This document shows, one piece after another, positions 1 to 7,975 of a stretch of DNA of 64,000 bases. The translations under genes were made by a program, and so were the position numbers. A model generated the notes under the pieces. That model was not told the DNA's origin, made no database searches, and saw nothing but the letters and a program-made list of their open reading frames with translations. Source of the DNA: Pseudomonas fluorescens (GTDB lineage Bacteria; Pseudomonadota; Gammaproteobacteria; Pseudomonadales; Pseudomonadaceae); assembly GCF_902498185.1 (NCBI RefSeq), contig NZ_CABVIX010000005.1, positions 1-64,000 of the forward strand, given 5' to 3'. Numbering within the stretch: position 1 is the first letter of the stretch; each line of letters begins with the position of its first letter.

Positions 1-2
1 GG

Positions 3-269
3 GATCGCGTGATTCCCTTCTTTGTGTTCCCGCCCGCCATCCGGAAGGTGATCTACACCACCAATGCCATCGAGAGTATCAATGCTCAGCTGCGCAAGAT
101 CATCAAGACCCGTGGCCACTTCCCGAATGACGACGCGGCCACCAAACTGATCTGGCTGGGACTTCGAAACATCACAGCGAACTGGGGCTCAGCGGCGCAT
201 GATTGGAAAAGTGCGATGAATCAATTTGCGGTTCTGTACGGAGATCGGTTCATCAGGCCGACCTGGTGA
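3..269 (+). pseudogene. IS256-family (Mutator-type) transposase, C-terminal fragment cut by window edge
   Basis: The frame is open from the first bases, so this is the 3' end of a gene that begins outside the window. The fragment carries the family motif TNAIESINAQLRKIIKTRGH followed by FPNDDAATKL, typical of the C-terminal part of IS256/Mutator transposases, and it ends in a short tail after a tryptophan-rich stretch (ANWGSAAHDWKSAMNQF). These enzymes cut and paste insertion sequences with a DDE active site; the catalytic aspartates would lie upstream of the window. Whether the element is intact cannot be judged here. The family call is firm; the exact IS is not identifiable. Confidence 0.85.
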
Positions 270-305
270 ATCAAGGCCTGCCTGACGGCAGGCCGTTACC
301 CGCCT

Positions 306-329
306 GCACACAAAAAATCTGACAGTCCC
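306..329. repeat. Putative right terminal inverted repeat of the IS256-family element
   Basis: Read inward from the right, the sequence is GGGACTGTCAGATTTTTTGT and onward, the usual style of an IS256-family end. It lies about 40 bases past the transposase stop, where the family keeps its right inverted repeat. The left partner is outside the window, so the boundary is an inference. Confidence 0.5.
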
Positions 330-920
330 GCCCTTGCCGGCGCACAGGATCATCGCGTTGCAGGATGCACCCAGGCAACACTCGATAAATCACAGAAACG
401 ATCGGACGAAGCACTCGCCAAAAAATCGTACCCTAATGTTCCGATTCTCTCTCATCTTTGTAGTCCATTTCCCAAAGACACTATCGCCGCCTTCAAATCG
501 TTGCAGTGGGCTCGCAAGAGTACTAGTCTCCGCCAGTCGTTGAGGTTTCAACGACCGGGCATGCGAGCCCGCTAGCATCGAAATGTCAGCATCCCAGAGT
601 TCTGCTTGGTGCGGCGAAGGCGAGGGCTCTCTGACGCGGTTGTTCCGGATAATGACCGGCGCGCGGATCGACTACCCACTGGGAGCAGGCGTCACTGCTA
701 GGTAACTGCGTGCACCGGATGACGTTGACCTAGCCGAAATCTGAGGGGTAATAGTGAGGCGATGCCGGACGGTTCCGGTCTCCAGCGGACCGCTGCAGTA
801 ACTGACTCGCGGCCCGGTGGAACACGTCCAATCGGCACCTACAGCCATATGGTACACTCAGGATCAACAGAAAACCCAAAAGTGTGGACGTTATGGGTTG
901 CCGTCCCAATCAGAGGATCG
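330..920. other. Gene-free accessory stretch; possible group II intron 5' remnant in its second half
   Basis: No convincing gene is seen; the short open frames have unlikely composition and no ribosome-binding site. From 608 the text begins GTGCG, the usual first bases of a group II intron. It continues through stem-forming, GC-rich blocks (TAGGTAACTG near 699, TGACCTAGCCGAAATCTGAG near 727, TAGTGAGGCG near 752) that resemble domain I of bacterial group II introns. No reverse transcriptase reading frame follows, so if it is an intron it is a truncated piece. This is pattern memory, not a covariance-model result. Confidence 0.3.
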
Positions 921-1106
921 ATGATGCTCGGACTGCTTTGGAAGCGGAGTAAGCGAGAAAAAGACCTGGCTGACGCGCTGCGTGGTATGCGCACGCTCCG
1001 AGTTGGCCAGCGTGGTGGGATTTCGATCGATTCGCAGGAAATCTTGAGTGATCAGCATTTCATTGAAGCAAGTAAGAAAGCGAAAAAAATCGTGGCCAAC
1101 GCCTAA
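921..1106 (+). CDS. Small hypothetical protein
   Basis: A 61-residue reading frame starting MMLGLLWKRSKREKDL. It is basic at the N-terminus and then largely helical and charged (DALRGMRTLRVGQRG, EASKKAKKIVANA). No known domain is recognised. A longer upstream extension of the frame is possible, but this start follows a GAGG-like site. The stop codon overlaps the ATG of the next frame (TAATG), so the two are probably translated together. Base composition is clearly lower in GC than the catabolic operons, in keeping with an accessory origin next to an IS end. Confidence 0.5.
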   Translation: MMLGLLWKRSKREKDLADALRGMRTLRVGQRGGISIDSQEILSDQHFIEASKKAKKIVANA

Positions 1107-1847
1107 TGGCGTTACTTCTCATCCTGCCGATTCTTGTCAGCGGCTATATTTTTTGCAGTGGTAGCGTTTACCGGCAAGCTACGATAAGCCGATATGACGG
1201 TCAGCTTCTTTATATGCTGATCGCGAAGACCGGAATCTTTATCTTCCTCGTCGCAGCGTTGGTAAGCTTTGTTCTCATGTATGGGAGCAAACATGAGTTC
1301 TTTTTACCGTTCCTTGCTGCAGCTAAGCATATTGAGCACTTCGCCTTTTTTAGGTGATGAGCACGCAGACTATGTGAAATTCTTGCGAGCGTTTCTGTTT
1401 CGCAACGGCATAGTAGAGGAACGACAGACGGCGCTGTGGGTTTTCCTCGGGCAGGCATCGATTCTCTCATTCGTTTTTGCATGGATATCCCCTAAGCTCT
1501 ATCTACTAGGCGTCATAGCTCGACAGCGGCTGTGGGCTACACCAGCCAAGGCTTTCATCCTGAATCTTATGGTGCCCAGCCGACCTCTGACTAGCCAGCT
1601 TCTGGCATCCATCAATGACAAGACAAGTCAGTATATGTTCTCCATGGATGATCGTAAGGTCTACGTTGGGCGTGTGTCGTCTATTGGGGACTTGCACGAA
1701 GCAGGTAGTATGGACGAAGACTTTGAGATCGTCCCAGTCATGAGTGGTTTTCGGGACAAGGATACTCTCAAAGTTACTTACACTACGGACTACTCAGCGG
1801 TGGTGGAGAAAATGGCAAATAGAGGTCGAGATGTCGGGTTACGATAG
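1106..1847 (+). pseudogene. Hypothetical two-TM membrane protein, apparently frameshifted at a T6 run
   Basis: Frame one (from 1106) encodes two hydrophobic segments (MALLLILPILVSGYIF and TGIFIFLVAALVSFVLMYG) and stops at 1357. A second frame, open to 1847, continues with a third hydrophobic stretch (QASILSFVFAWISP) and a soluble, strand-rich tail with KVYVGRV and FEIVPVMSGFRD. The frames meet at a run of six T at 1346-1351; one T fewer would join them into a protein of about 245 residues. The layout (N-terminal membrane helices, then a KVYVGxV beta domain) resembles the DUF6338-like class of small membrane proteins, but this is a weak call. Two separate genes, the second starting at 1269 or 1293, are also possible. 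Confidence 0.45.
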
Positions 1848-1978
1848 CCCTTTCCCAGAAAAATATCGTCTCGATCAGTCGTTTCGAGTACGACATATGG
1901 GAGCGTTTCAAAGCAAGGCAAGAGGAAAGCGAAAAAGCTAATAGTGATCTAGTGGAGCGATGGTCCGAGGTGCTCTAA
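1831..1978 (+). pseudogene. Small hypothetical protein with an apparent second frameshift
   Basis: An ATG inside the end of the preceding frame starts MSGYDSPFPEKYRLDQSF. That frame then becomes an unlikely basic string. From about 1886 another frame gives a far more protein-like sequence (EYDIWERFKARQEESEKANS, ending WSEVL at 1978). A one-base slip near 1884-1890 would join them into a protein of about 49 residues with a charged helical C-terminus. No function is recognised. Together with the T6 slip upstream this suggests a decaying accessory cluster, or sequencing errors in both places. Confidence 0.35.
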
Positions 1979-2053
1979 GTATTCACAAAGGTATGCAACA
2001 GCGGATTACAAACGTACTCCGCGCGCAATTCTGTTTTCACGCCAATCAGTGCT

Positions 2054-3232
2054 TCAAATCGCCGCCAACGCCTGCGCCAGATCCGCGCGCAGGTCCTCCA
2101 CATCCTCGACCCCCACCGAAAGCCGCACCAACCCATCCCCAATCCCCAGCCTCGCCCGGTTTTCCGCCGGGATGCTCGCATGGGTCATGATCGCCGGATG
2201 CTCGATCAGGCTCTCGACCCCGCCCAGGCTCTCCGCGAGCGCAAACAGCTGCACCTGCTCGAGGAAACGCCGCGCGCCAGCCAGGTCGGTGGCGAGATCC
2301 AGCGAGATCATCCCGCCAAATCCACGCATCTGCCTGCATGCCAACGCATGCTGGGGATGAGAAGGTAGCCCCGGGTAATACACTCGCGCCACTTGCGGCT
2401 GGCGCTCCAGCCATTGGGCAAGCTCAAGCGCGTTGCTGCAGTGCCGCTCCATGCGCAACGCCAATGTCTTCACGCCGCGCAGGGTCAGGAAGGCATCGAA
2501 CGGCCCGGCGATGGCGCCGACGGAGTTCTGCAGGAAGCCCAGGCGCTCGGCCAGCTCCACGTTCTGACCGACGACCGCGATCCCGCCAATCACATCGGAA
2601 TGTCCGTTGAGGTACTTGGTCGACGAATGCACCACGATGTCGAAACCCAGCGAGAGCGGGTGTTGAATCCACGGACTGGCGAAGGTGTTGTCCGCCACGC
2701 TGATGATCCCGCGTTCGCGACAGAGGCGGGCGATCACTGCCAGGTCAGTCAAGCGCAGGAGGGGATTGCTAGGTGTCTCTACCCACACCATTCGAATGTC
2801 GTCCTGCAGCGCGGCTTCGAACGCCGATAGATCGGTCATGTCGACGTAGCTGTAGCGGTGGCCCGCACTGCGGCGGCGTACGCGGTCGAACAGTCTGTAC
2901 GTACCACCGTACAGATCATCCCCAGACAGTATGTACGAACCGGCGTCGAGCAGCTCAAGCACCGACGAAATGGCCGCCAGCCCGGAGGCGAAGGCGAACG
3001 CCTGGGTGCCACCCTCCAGGTCCGCGACGCAACGCTCCAGCGCCCAGCGGGTCGGATTGTGCGAGCGTCCGTAATCCAGGCCTTTATGCACGCCAGGGCT
3101 TTGCTGCAGGTAAGTGGAGTTGGCATAGATCGGTGGCATGAGTGCACCGGTGGAAGGATCTGGCGCCTGTCCGGCATGAATCACGCGGGTCGAAAAGGCG
3201 AGGGGAGGGCTGGTTTTGTCGTGCTGACTCAT
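2054..3232 (-). CDS. Cystathionine gamma-lyase / gamma-synthase-type PLP enzyme
   Basis: Cytoplasmic PLP enzyme of the Cys/Met metabolism family, 392 residues, the normal length. The PLP lysine is K206 in VHSSTKYLNGHSD, and the cofactor-pocket motifs ASGLAAISS (about 82-90), YGGTYRLF (108-115), ETPSNPLLR (152-160) and VADNTFASP (179-187) are all present. Together with the upstream cystathionine beta-synthase, whose stop overlaps this ATG (ATGA), it most likely cleaves cystathionine to cysteine, 2-oxobutyrate and ammonia in reverse transsulfuration. Gamma-synthase activity cannot be excluded from sequence alone, because the two activities share a fold and motifs. Confidence 0.9.
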   Translation of the reverse strand: MSQHDKTSPPLAFSTRVIHAGQAPDPSTGALMPPIYANSTYLQQSPGVHKGLDYGRSHNPTRWALERCVADLEGGTQAFAFASGLAAISSVLELLDAGSYILSGDDLYGGTYRLFDRVRRRSAGHRYSYVDMTDLSAFEAALQDDIRMVWVETPSNPLLRLTDLAVIARLCRERGIISVADNTFASPWIQHPLSLGFDIVVHSSTKYLNGHSDVIGGIAVVGQNVELAERLGFLQNSVGAIAGPFDAFLTLRGVKTLALRMERHCSNALELAQWLERQPQVARVYYPGLPSHPQHALACRQMRGFGGMISLDLATDLAGARRFLEQVQLFALAESLGGVESLIEHPAIMTHASIPAENRARLGIGDGLVRLSVGVEDVEDLRADLAQALAAI

Positions 3233-4605
3233 GCAAGGGATCTCCGCAGGTGATTGAGCAGGTCCATCCGGGTAATCAAGCCGTGGAAACCCGAAGCATC
3301 GGCAATGATCGCCACCAGCCCGCGGTCGAGTTCCGCCTGAAGCTCCGCCAGGCCGGCGTCAGGCGCCAGGGTTTCCAGCTTGACGGTCATCACGGTGTCG
3401 ACGGTGGTACGAAAGTGCGAGGCGTCCTGGTGCAGGCCGAGGAGGATATCGGATTCGTCGATGACACCGACCAGCCGGTTGCCATCGACCAGCACGGGCA
3501 ATTGCGAGACATCCGCCAGACGCATGCGCTGGAAGGCCGTGAGCAGGGTGTCGTCTGGCGCCACGCTGATGACCCGGCCGTCTTCGAAACGCCGGGCGAT
3601 CAGGTCACGCAGGTCGCCGTAGTGGGTGCGTTGCAGCAATCCCTGGTCAGTCATCCACTGGTCATTGTAGACCTTCGACAAATACCGGGTGCCGGTGTCG
3701 CAGACAAAGCTGACCACCCGCTTTGGCTCGGTCTGCTCACGGCAGAACCGTAGCGCCGCTGCCAGCAGCGTGCCCGTAGAGGAACCGCCGAGAATACCCT
3801 CGGCCTTCAACAGCATACGGGCGTGGTCGAAACTCTCTTCATCGCTGATCGAATAGGCGTGGCGCACGGTGGAGAGGTCGGCGAACGAGGGTATGAAATC
3901 CTCGCCGATGCCTTCGACCGCCCACGAGCCAGGCGTGGGTAGCGTGCCGCTGCGGCTGTATTCAGCGACGACCGAGCCGATCGGGTCGGCCAGCACCATC
4001 TCAAGCTCCGGTTGAACACGCTTGAAGAAGCGGGTGAGGCCCGTGAGCGTACCCGCCGAGCCTACGCCGACCACGATGGCATCCAGGTCATGTTGCGTCT
4101 GCGCCCAGATCTCCGGCGCTGTGCTGCATTCATGGGCCAGGGGATTGGCGGGGTTGTTGAACTGGTCCGCGAAGAACGCATCCGGGATCTCTGCCGCCAG
4201 CCGCGCCGCCACGTCCTGGTAATAGTCGGGATGGCCCTTGCCGACGTCCGAGCGGGTGATATGCACCTCGGCGCCCATGGCCTTGAGGTGCAGGACTTTC
4301 TCGGTGGACATCTTGTCGGGGACCACCAGGACGACCCGGTATCCCTTGGCACGGCCGACCAATGCCAGGCCCAGGCCGGTGTTGCCAGCGGTGGCTTCCA
4401 CGATGGTGCCACCGGGGGAGAGGCGGCCGTCGCGTTCGGCGGCGTCGATCATGGCCAGGCCGATGCGGTCCTTGATCGAGCCGCCGGGGTTTTGCGATTC
4501 GAGCTTGAGGAAGAGGGTGCACAGGCCGGTGTCGATGCGGCTGACGCGGACCAGGGGCGTGTTGCCGATAAGTTCGAGGACAGCGGGGCGGGAAGCGGTG
4601 GACAT
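3229..4605 (-). CDS. Cystathionine beta-synthase with C-terminal CBS domain pair
   Basis: PLP-dependent enzyme condensing homocysteine and serine to cystathionine, the first step of reverse transsulfuration. The N-terminal 310 or so residues are a cysteine synthase fold with the PLP lysine K45 in NPGGSIKDRIGL, the substrate loop EATAGNTGLGL (about 70-80) and the phosphate-binding GVGSAGTLTG. Residues from about 335 to the end form two CBS motifs (VISVAPDDTLLTAFQRM and a repeat ending GLITRMDLLNHL), the regulatory Bateman module of true beta-synthases. At 458 residues it matches this bacterial class rather than the shorter CysM. A GAGGG ribosome-binding site precedes the ATG. It is the first gene of a two-gene operon. 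Confidence 0.9.
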   Translation of the reverse strand: MSTASRPAVLELIGNTPLVRVSRIDTGLCTLFLKLESQNPGGSIKDRIGLAMIDAAERDGRLSPGGTIVEATAGNTGLGLALVGRAKGYRVVLVVPDKMSTEKVLHLKAMGAEVHITRSDVGKGHPDYYQDVAARLAAEIPDAFFADQFNNPANPLAHECSTAPEIWAQTQHDLDAIVVGVGSAGTLTGLTRFFKRVQPELEMVLADPIGSVVAEYSRSGTLPTPGSWAVEGIGEDFIPSFADLSTVRHAYSISDEESFDHARMLLKAEGILGGSSTGTLLAAALRFCREQTEPKRVVSFVCDTGTRYLSKVYNDQWMTDQGLLQRTHYGDLRDLIARRFEDGRVISVAPDDTLLTAFQRMRLADVSQLPVLVDGNRLVGVIDESDILLGLHQDASHFRTTVDTVMTVKLETLAPDAGLAELQAELDRGLVAIIADASGFHGLITRMDLLNHLRRSLA

Positions 4606-4942
4606 GGCTTATCCCTCGGGGCAGGCAATGTGTGCGACCTCAGACTAGCAGAACGCACATGCACTCCTCGAAGCGCATCTGTATTCCGGTGCAAATCTGG
4701 CAGTCAGCAGGCGATTCATGTGTCTGGAACGCGCTTTCCAGGGCGACATGCAGACGTGGCTGGTGGCCGCCATTTTCATATGCCGCAACACTTTATAGTC
4801 CGCTCATCCCCGGCAAGCGTAGTGCTTTGAGCCGTATCCACGCCCCATAATGGCACCCCCTTGAAACCGTGCTCCACGCCGTTGGCAGGGCCCCAGGTTC
4901 GAAGATTCATCCCTCAGTCGCCCATCTTTCAAGGTGTTTCAC
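4606..4942. other. Divergent intergenic region between the transsulfuration operon and the ter operon
   Basis: About 337 bases with no reading frame worth calling. It must hold the promoters of two divergent operons. A TTTATAGT block near 4792 could be a -10 for the ter direction, but no well-spaced -35 is evident, so no promoter is claimed. The AAGG at 4931-4934 serves as ribosome-binding site for the ATP-grasp gene. Confidence 0.4.
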
Positions 4943-5974
4943 ATGATCTGGTTTCTAGAAGGGCAAGCCTCTCAGCGCGACATCATCATGGGTGCCCTGG
5001 ATGCGCTGCCGCCGGGTCTGCGCGTGTTTGCATCGCACCGGCATGACCGGCCAGAGATCACGGGTGTCGCGCACATTGGTCTCAGGGAACCCGAGGCGCA
5101 CGCCGAGAGAATCGACTGGGTGATCCGGACTGCCCTGGAGCACTCCATCCGCGTGGTCGTGGCAGGTCGCGCCGGCGGCGCATACGAGGCGCATCGCGCG
5201 CAGTTCGAGGCGGTGGGGATCACGCTCGTGACCGGCGGCGTCAACGCCAGGACGTTCGAACTGGTGGACGACAAAAGCAAGTTCACGGCGCAAGCCGAGC
5301 GGGCGGGGCTGGCTTGTATTCCGGCCATCACGGTCGTCGACGCGGATGAGCTGCTAGGCGCGTACGAAACCTTCAAGTCCATGGGGGAGGTGTGTATCAA
5401 GCCGGTCGTTGGGATCTATGGGCAAGGCTTCTGGCGGTTCAAGGCAGGCGTCGACCCATTCCGCTGCCTTGCAAACCCCGATGCCCGGGAGGTCGACTTC
5501 GGGACCTATCACCAGCTCTACGCCGCAGGCGCTGCCCGTGAGCCCATGCTGGTGATGCCTTACCTTCCCGGGCCGGAGTGCTCCGTGGACATGGTCTGCG
5601 AAGGAGGCAAGGTGGTGGAGTACGTCGGCCGTCGAAAAACCGGTATCCACCAGACCTTCGAGCGTGGGACGGCTGCAGCGCACCTAGCGATCGCCGCAGC
5701 CGAGCATTTTGGCTGCGACGGCATCGTCAACGTGCAGACGCGCGACGACGCTGCAGGCAAACCGCACCTGCTCGAGATCAATCCGCGCTACTCCGGCGGC
5801 ATCGGGTACACCCGAGCCACGGGCGTGAACCTGGCCGGCATCTTCGCGACCCGGCGCCTTGGCCTCCCCGCGCCACCGAACGACTGGGTCGACGGTGTAC
5901 GGGTCAAGCCAATCACGGTTGCCGTGTCTGTCCAGAGCACTGCGTTCGAAGGAGTCCTGTCTTCGCGCGGCTAG
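4943..5974 (+). CDS. ATP-grasp enzyme of the ter-associated biosynthetic module
   Basis: A 343-residue ATP-grasp ligase. It has an N-terminal pre-ATP-grasp domain (MIWFLEGQASQRDI), the DDKSKFTAQAERAG helix that opens the central domain (about 105-120), the nucleotide-binding strand EVCIKPVVGIYGQG (about 150) and the metal-binding LLEINPRYSGG near residues 276-286. ATP-grasp proteins join a carboxylate to an amine or thiol through an acyl phosphate. Comparative work on ter systems by Anantharaman, Iyer and Aravind linked such a protein to phosphoribosyltransferases, HAD and CitE-like proteins, proposed to make a nucleoside-like metabolite. ATG at 4943 is preferred over the GTG at 4934, because AAGG lies 8 bases before it. 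First gene of the long operon. Confidence 0.85.
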   Translation: MIWFLEGQASQRDIIMGALDALPPGLRVFASHRHDRPEITGVAHIGLREPEAHAERIDWVIRTALEHSIRVVVAGRAGGAYEAHRAQFEAVGITLVTGGVNARTFELVDDKSKFTAQAERAGLACIPAITVVDADELLGAYETFKSMGEVCIKPVVGIYGQGFWRFKAGVDPFRCLANPDAREVDFGTYHQLYAAGAAREPMLVMPYLPGPECSVDMVCEGGKVVEYVGRRKTGIHQTFERGTAAAHLAIAAAEHFGCDGIVNVQTRDDAAGKPHLLEINPRYSGGIGYTRATGVNLAGIFATRRLGLPAPPNDWVDGVRVKPITVAVSVQSTAFEGVLSSRG

Positions 5975-6090
5975 TGCCAGATGCAAGTCTCGAACCGTGC
6001 CACATCCCGATCGCCCGCAATACTTCTGATCATCGAAACATTACGTGCGCACGTCAGGTTGACAACCAACGGCCACAGGAACCGGAACAC

Positions 6091-7227
6091 ATGGAACACA
6101 GTGTAGTGGATCAAAGCTCGACAAAACTCAGTGCATTCCTGATGAGGGGCGTGCTTGAGGTCGACGTCCATCGGAGCTCGGTCCCGCCGGAGTCTCTGTT
6201 CGGCTTCGCCGAGCGGCGCAATCCCAAGCGGGCATTTCTTTTTGTTTCACGAGTGCTCGGCAAGCATATCCCGGTCAGACCCTCGGTGATGCAATCCGCC
6301 TACGAAACCCTGGCGGCGAAGATTCCGGCCGACCTGCCCGGGCCGGTTCTGGTCGTTGGCATGGCGGAGACGGCCGTAGGCCTCGGCGCCGGCGTCCATC
6401 GCGCCTACAGTGCCAGCCGCGAGGACACGCTCTACATCGTCAGCACCCGTCACCCAGTGGGGGAAGACATCTTCGCCCGATTCGAGGAGGAGCATAGCCA
6501 CGCCAGCGCTCACCTGATCCACGAACCCGCCAGCGCGCAGCTGTCGGAGATGATGCGCAGCGCCAGGTCCCTGGTGCTGGTTGACGATGAGGCCTCCACC
6601 GGCAAGACGTTCATCAATCTTCATCGCGCGTTGATCGACGCCGGGCTGAGCCAGATCGAGCGCGTCGTGACCTGTGTCCTGACGGATTGGTCTGCTGGCG
6701 CTGTATCGACCTGCATCGGCCACACCGCAGACCAGGTATCGCTGCTGCGCGGTGCCTACCAGTTCATCGAGAATCCCGACGCACCGTTGCCCGAGATGCC
6801 AGACACGGGTGCCGTCGCTGTGGGTGAGTGGCCGGTCGATCCTGCGAACGACTGGGGGCGCCTTGGCGTCCGCGCGGTTGCCGATACCCTGGGCCGGGAC
6901 ATCGAAGTGAAACCTGGTGAACGTATCATCGTTCTCGGCACCGGCGAGTTTGTCTGGAAGCCGTTTCTCCTGGCTGAGCGTCTGGAACGCGCGGGAGCCG
7001 TGGTGCACTTCAGCTCCACCACTCGCTCTCCGATCGCGATCGGTCATTCGATCGAGCATGCATTGAGCTTTTCGGACAACTACGGGCTGGGAATCATCAA
7101 CTTCCTCTACAACGTCGCCCCCGGGCAGTTCGATCGCGTGCTCATCTGCACTGAAACCGACGCGCGGGCAGTGCCGCGGACATTGATCGAAACTTTGAAT
7201 GCGGAGGTCATCGTCGATGGCAAGTAA
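6091..7227 (+). CDS. Phosphoribosyltransferase with C-terminal TRSP-type domain
   Basis: A 378-residue protein of the ter biosynthetic module. The PRPP-binding signature is VLVDDEASTGKTF (about 162-174): two acidic residues after hydrophobics, then a small-residue loop, as in type I phosphoribosyltransferases. The C-terminal half contains GTGEFVWKPFLLAERLERAG (about 284-303), a hallmark of the TRSP domain fused to these enzymes in ter operons. It probably attaches a base-like group to phosphoribose; the substrate is unknown. ATG at 6091 follows a CAGGA box; longer upstream extensions of the frame lie in the spacer after the ATP-grasp gene and are not protein-like. The 3' end overlaps the next gene by 11 bases. 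Confidence 0.85.
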   Translation: MEHSVVDQSSTKLSAFLMRGVLEVDVHRSSVPPESLFGFAERRNPKRAFLFVSRVLGKHIPVRPSVMQSAYETLAAKIPADLPGPVLVVGMAETAVGLGAGVHRAYSASREDTLYIVSTRHPVGEDIFARFEEEHSHASAHLIHEPASAQLSEMMRSARSLVLVDDEASTGKTFINLHRALIDAGLSQIERVVTCVLTDWSAGAVSTCIGHTADQVSLLRGAYQFIENPDAPLPEMPDTGAVAVGEWPVDPANDWGRLGVRAVADTLGRDIEVKPGERIIVLGTGEFVWKPFLLAERLERAGAVVHFSSTTRSPIAIGHSIEHALSFSDNYGLGIINFLYNVAPGQFDRVLICTETDARAVPRTLIETLNAEVIVDGK

Positions 7228-7975
7228 TCGCCCCCTGGCGCTGGTCGACCTGGACGACACGCTGTTTCAGACCGCTCGGAAGATGGCCGAAGGCGCCGTG
7301 CGCTATCCCGCCTCATTCGACGTCAACGGCGAGGTGAGTGGCTACCAGACCGAGGTCCAGAAGACATTTGTCGAGTGGCTGCTGCGCACTACGGACGTAG
7401 TGCCGGTCACTGCCCGCAGCGCTGAAGCGTTCAGTCGCGTGCGACTGGACTTCACCGGAGGTGCCGTCTGCTCCCATGGCGGACTTATCCTGAACCCCGA
7501 CCGCAGTGTGAACGAGCAGTGGCATGGGGTAATGACGAGCGTCCTCGCCGGCTTCCATGACCGCCTGCCCACGCTGTGTGACACGGCGCTGCAGATCGGC
7601 GCTGACCACGGCATGTCCCTGCGCGGGTGGGTCGTTGAAGAAGTCGACCAGCGCCACTATGTAGTGGTCAAGCACAACAACGGCTCCGATGCCGACCTGG
7701 CCTTTGTCCTCGGCAAGCTGCGTGAGGCGGGCTTGCTGGAAGGCATGCACACGCATTCCAACGGTAACAATCTCGCGCTGCTGCCAGCCGGGCTCTCCAA
7801 GCGTGTGGCCGTCGAGCATTATCTGAAACTTGACCGCGAGCTCCATGGCGAACGCCCTGTTCTTGGGTTTGGGGACAGCATCACCGACCTGGGCTTCATG
7901 AACCTGTGCCATTTCTGGTCGACGCCTGCCAGCAGCCAGCTCGCGGCGCTGGTGAAGGGCGGTCCGGATGCTTGA
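7217..7975 (+). CDS. HAD-superfamily phosphatase of the ter biosynthetic module
   Basis: A 252-residue haloacid-dehalogenase-fold protein, Cof/sucrose-phosphatase-like in layout. Motif I is LVDLDDTLF with catalytic aspartates D11 and D13; motif IV is GFGDSITDLGF near residues 217-227. A large cap domain lies between them (about 80-190). It probably dephosphorylates the sugar-phosphate intermediate made by the neighbouring phosphoribosyltransferase. That is inferred from context, not shown by motifs. The start inside the preceding gene gives the natural N-terminus MASNRPLALVDLDDT. The stop overlaps the next start by 8 bases, so translation is likely coupled. Confidence 0.85.
   Translation: MASNRPLALVDLDDTLFQTARKMAEGAVRYPASFDVNGEVSGYQTEVQKTFVEWLLRTTDVVPVTARSAEAFSRVRLDFTGGAVCSHGGLILNPDRSVNEQWHGVMTSVLAGFHDRLPTLCDTALQIGADHGMSLRGWVVEEVDQRHYVVVKHNNGSDADLAFVLGKLREAGLLEGMHTHSNGNNLALLPAGLSKRVAVEHYLKLDRELHGERPVLGFGDSITDLGFMNLCHFWSTPASSQLAALVKGGPDA

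Noticed and set aside
334-578. Two short open frames on opposite strands
   Set aside because: No ribosome-binding site, no domain, improbable composition; region treated as non-coding.
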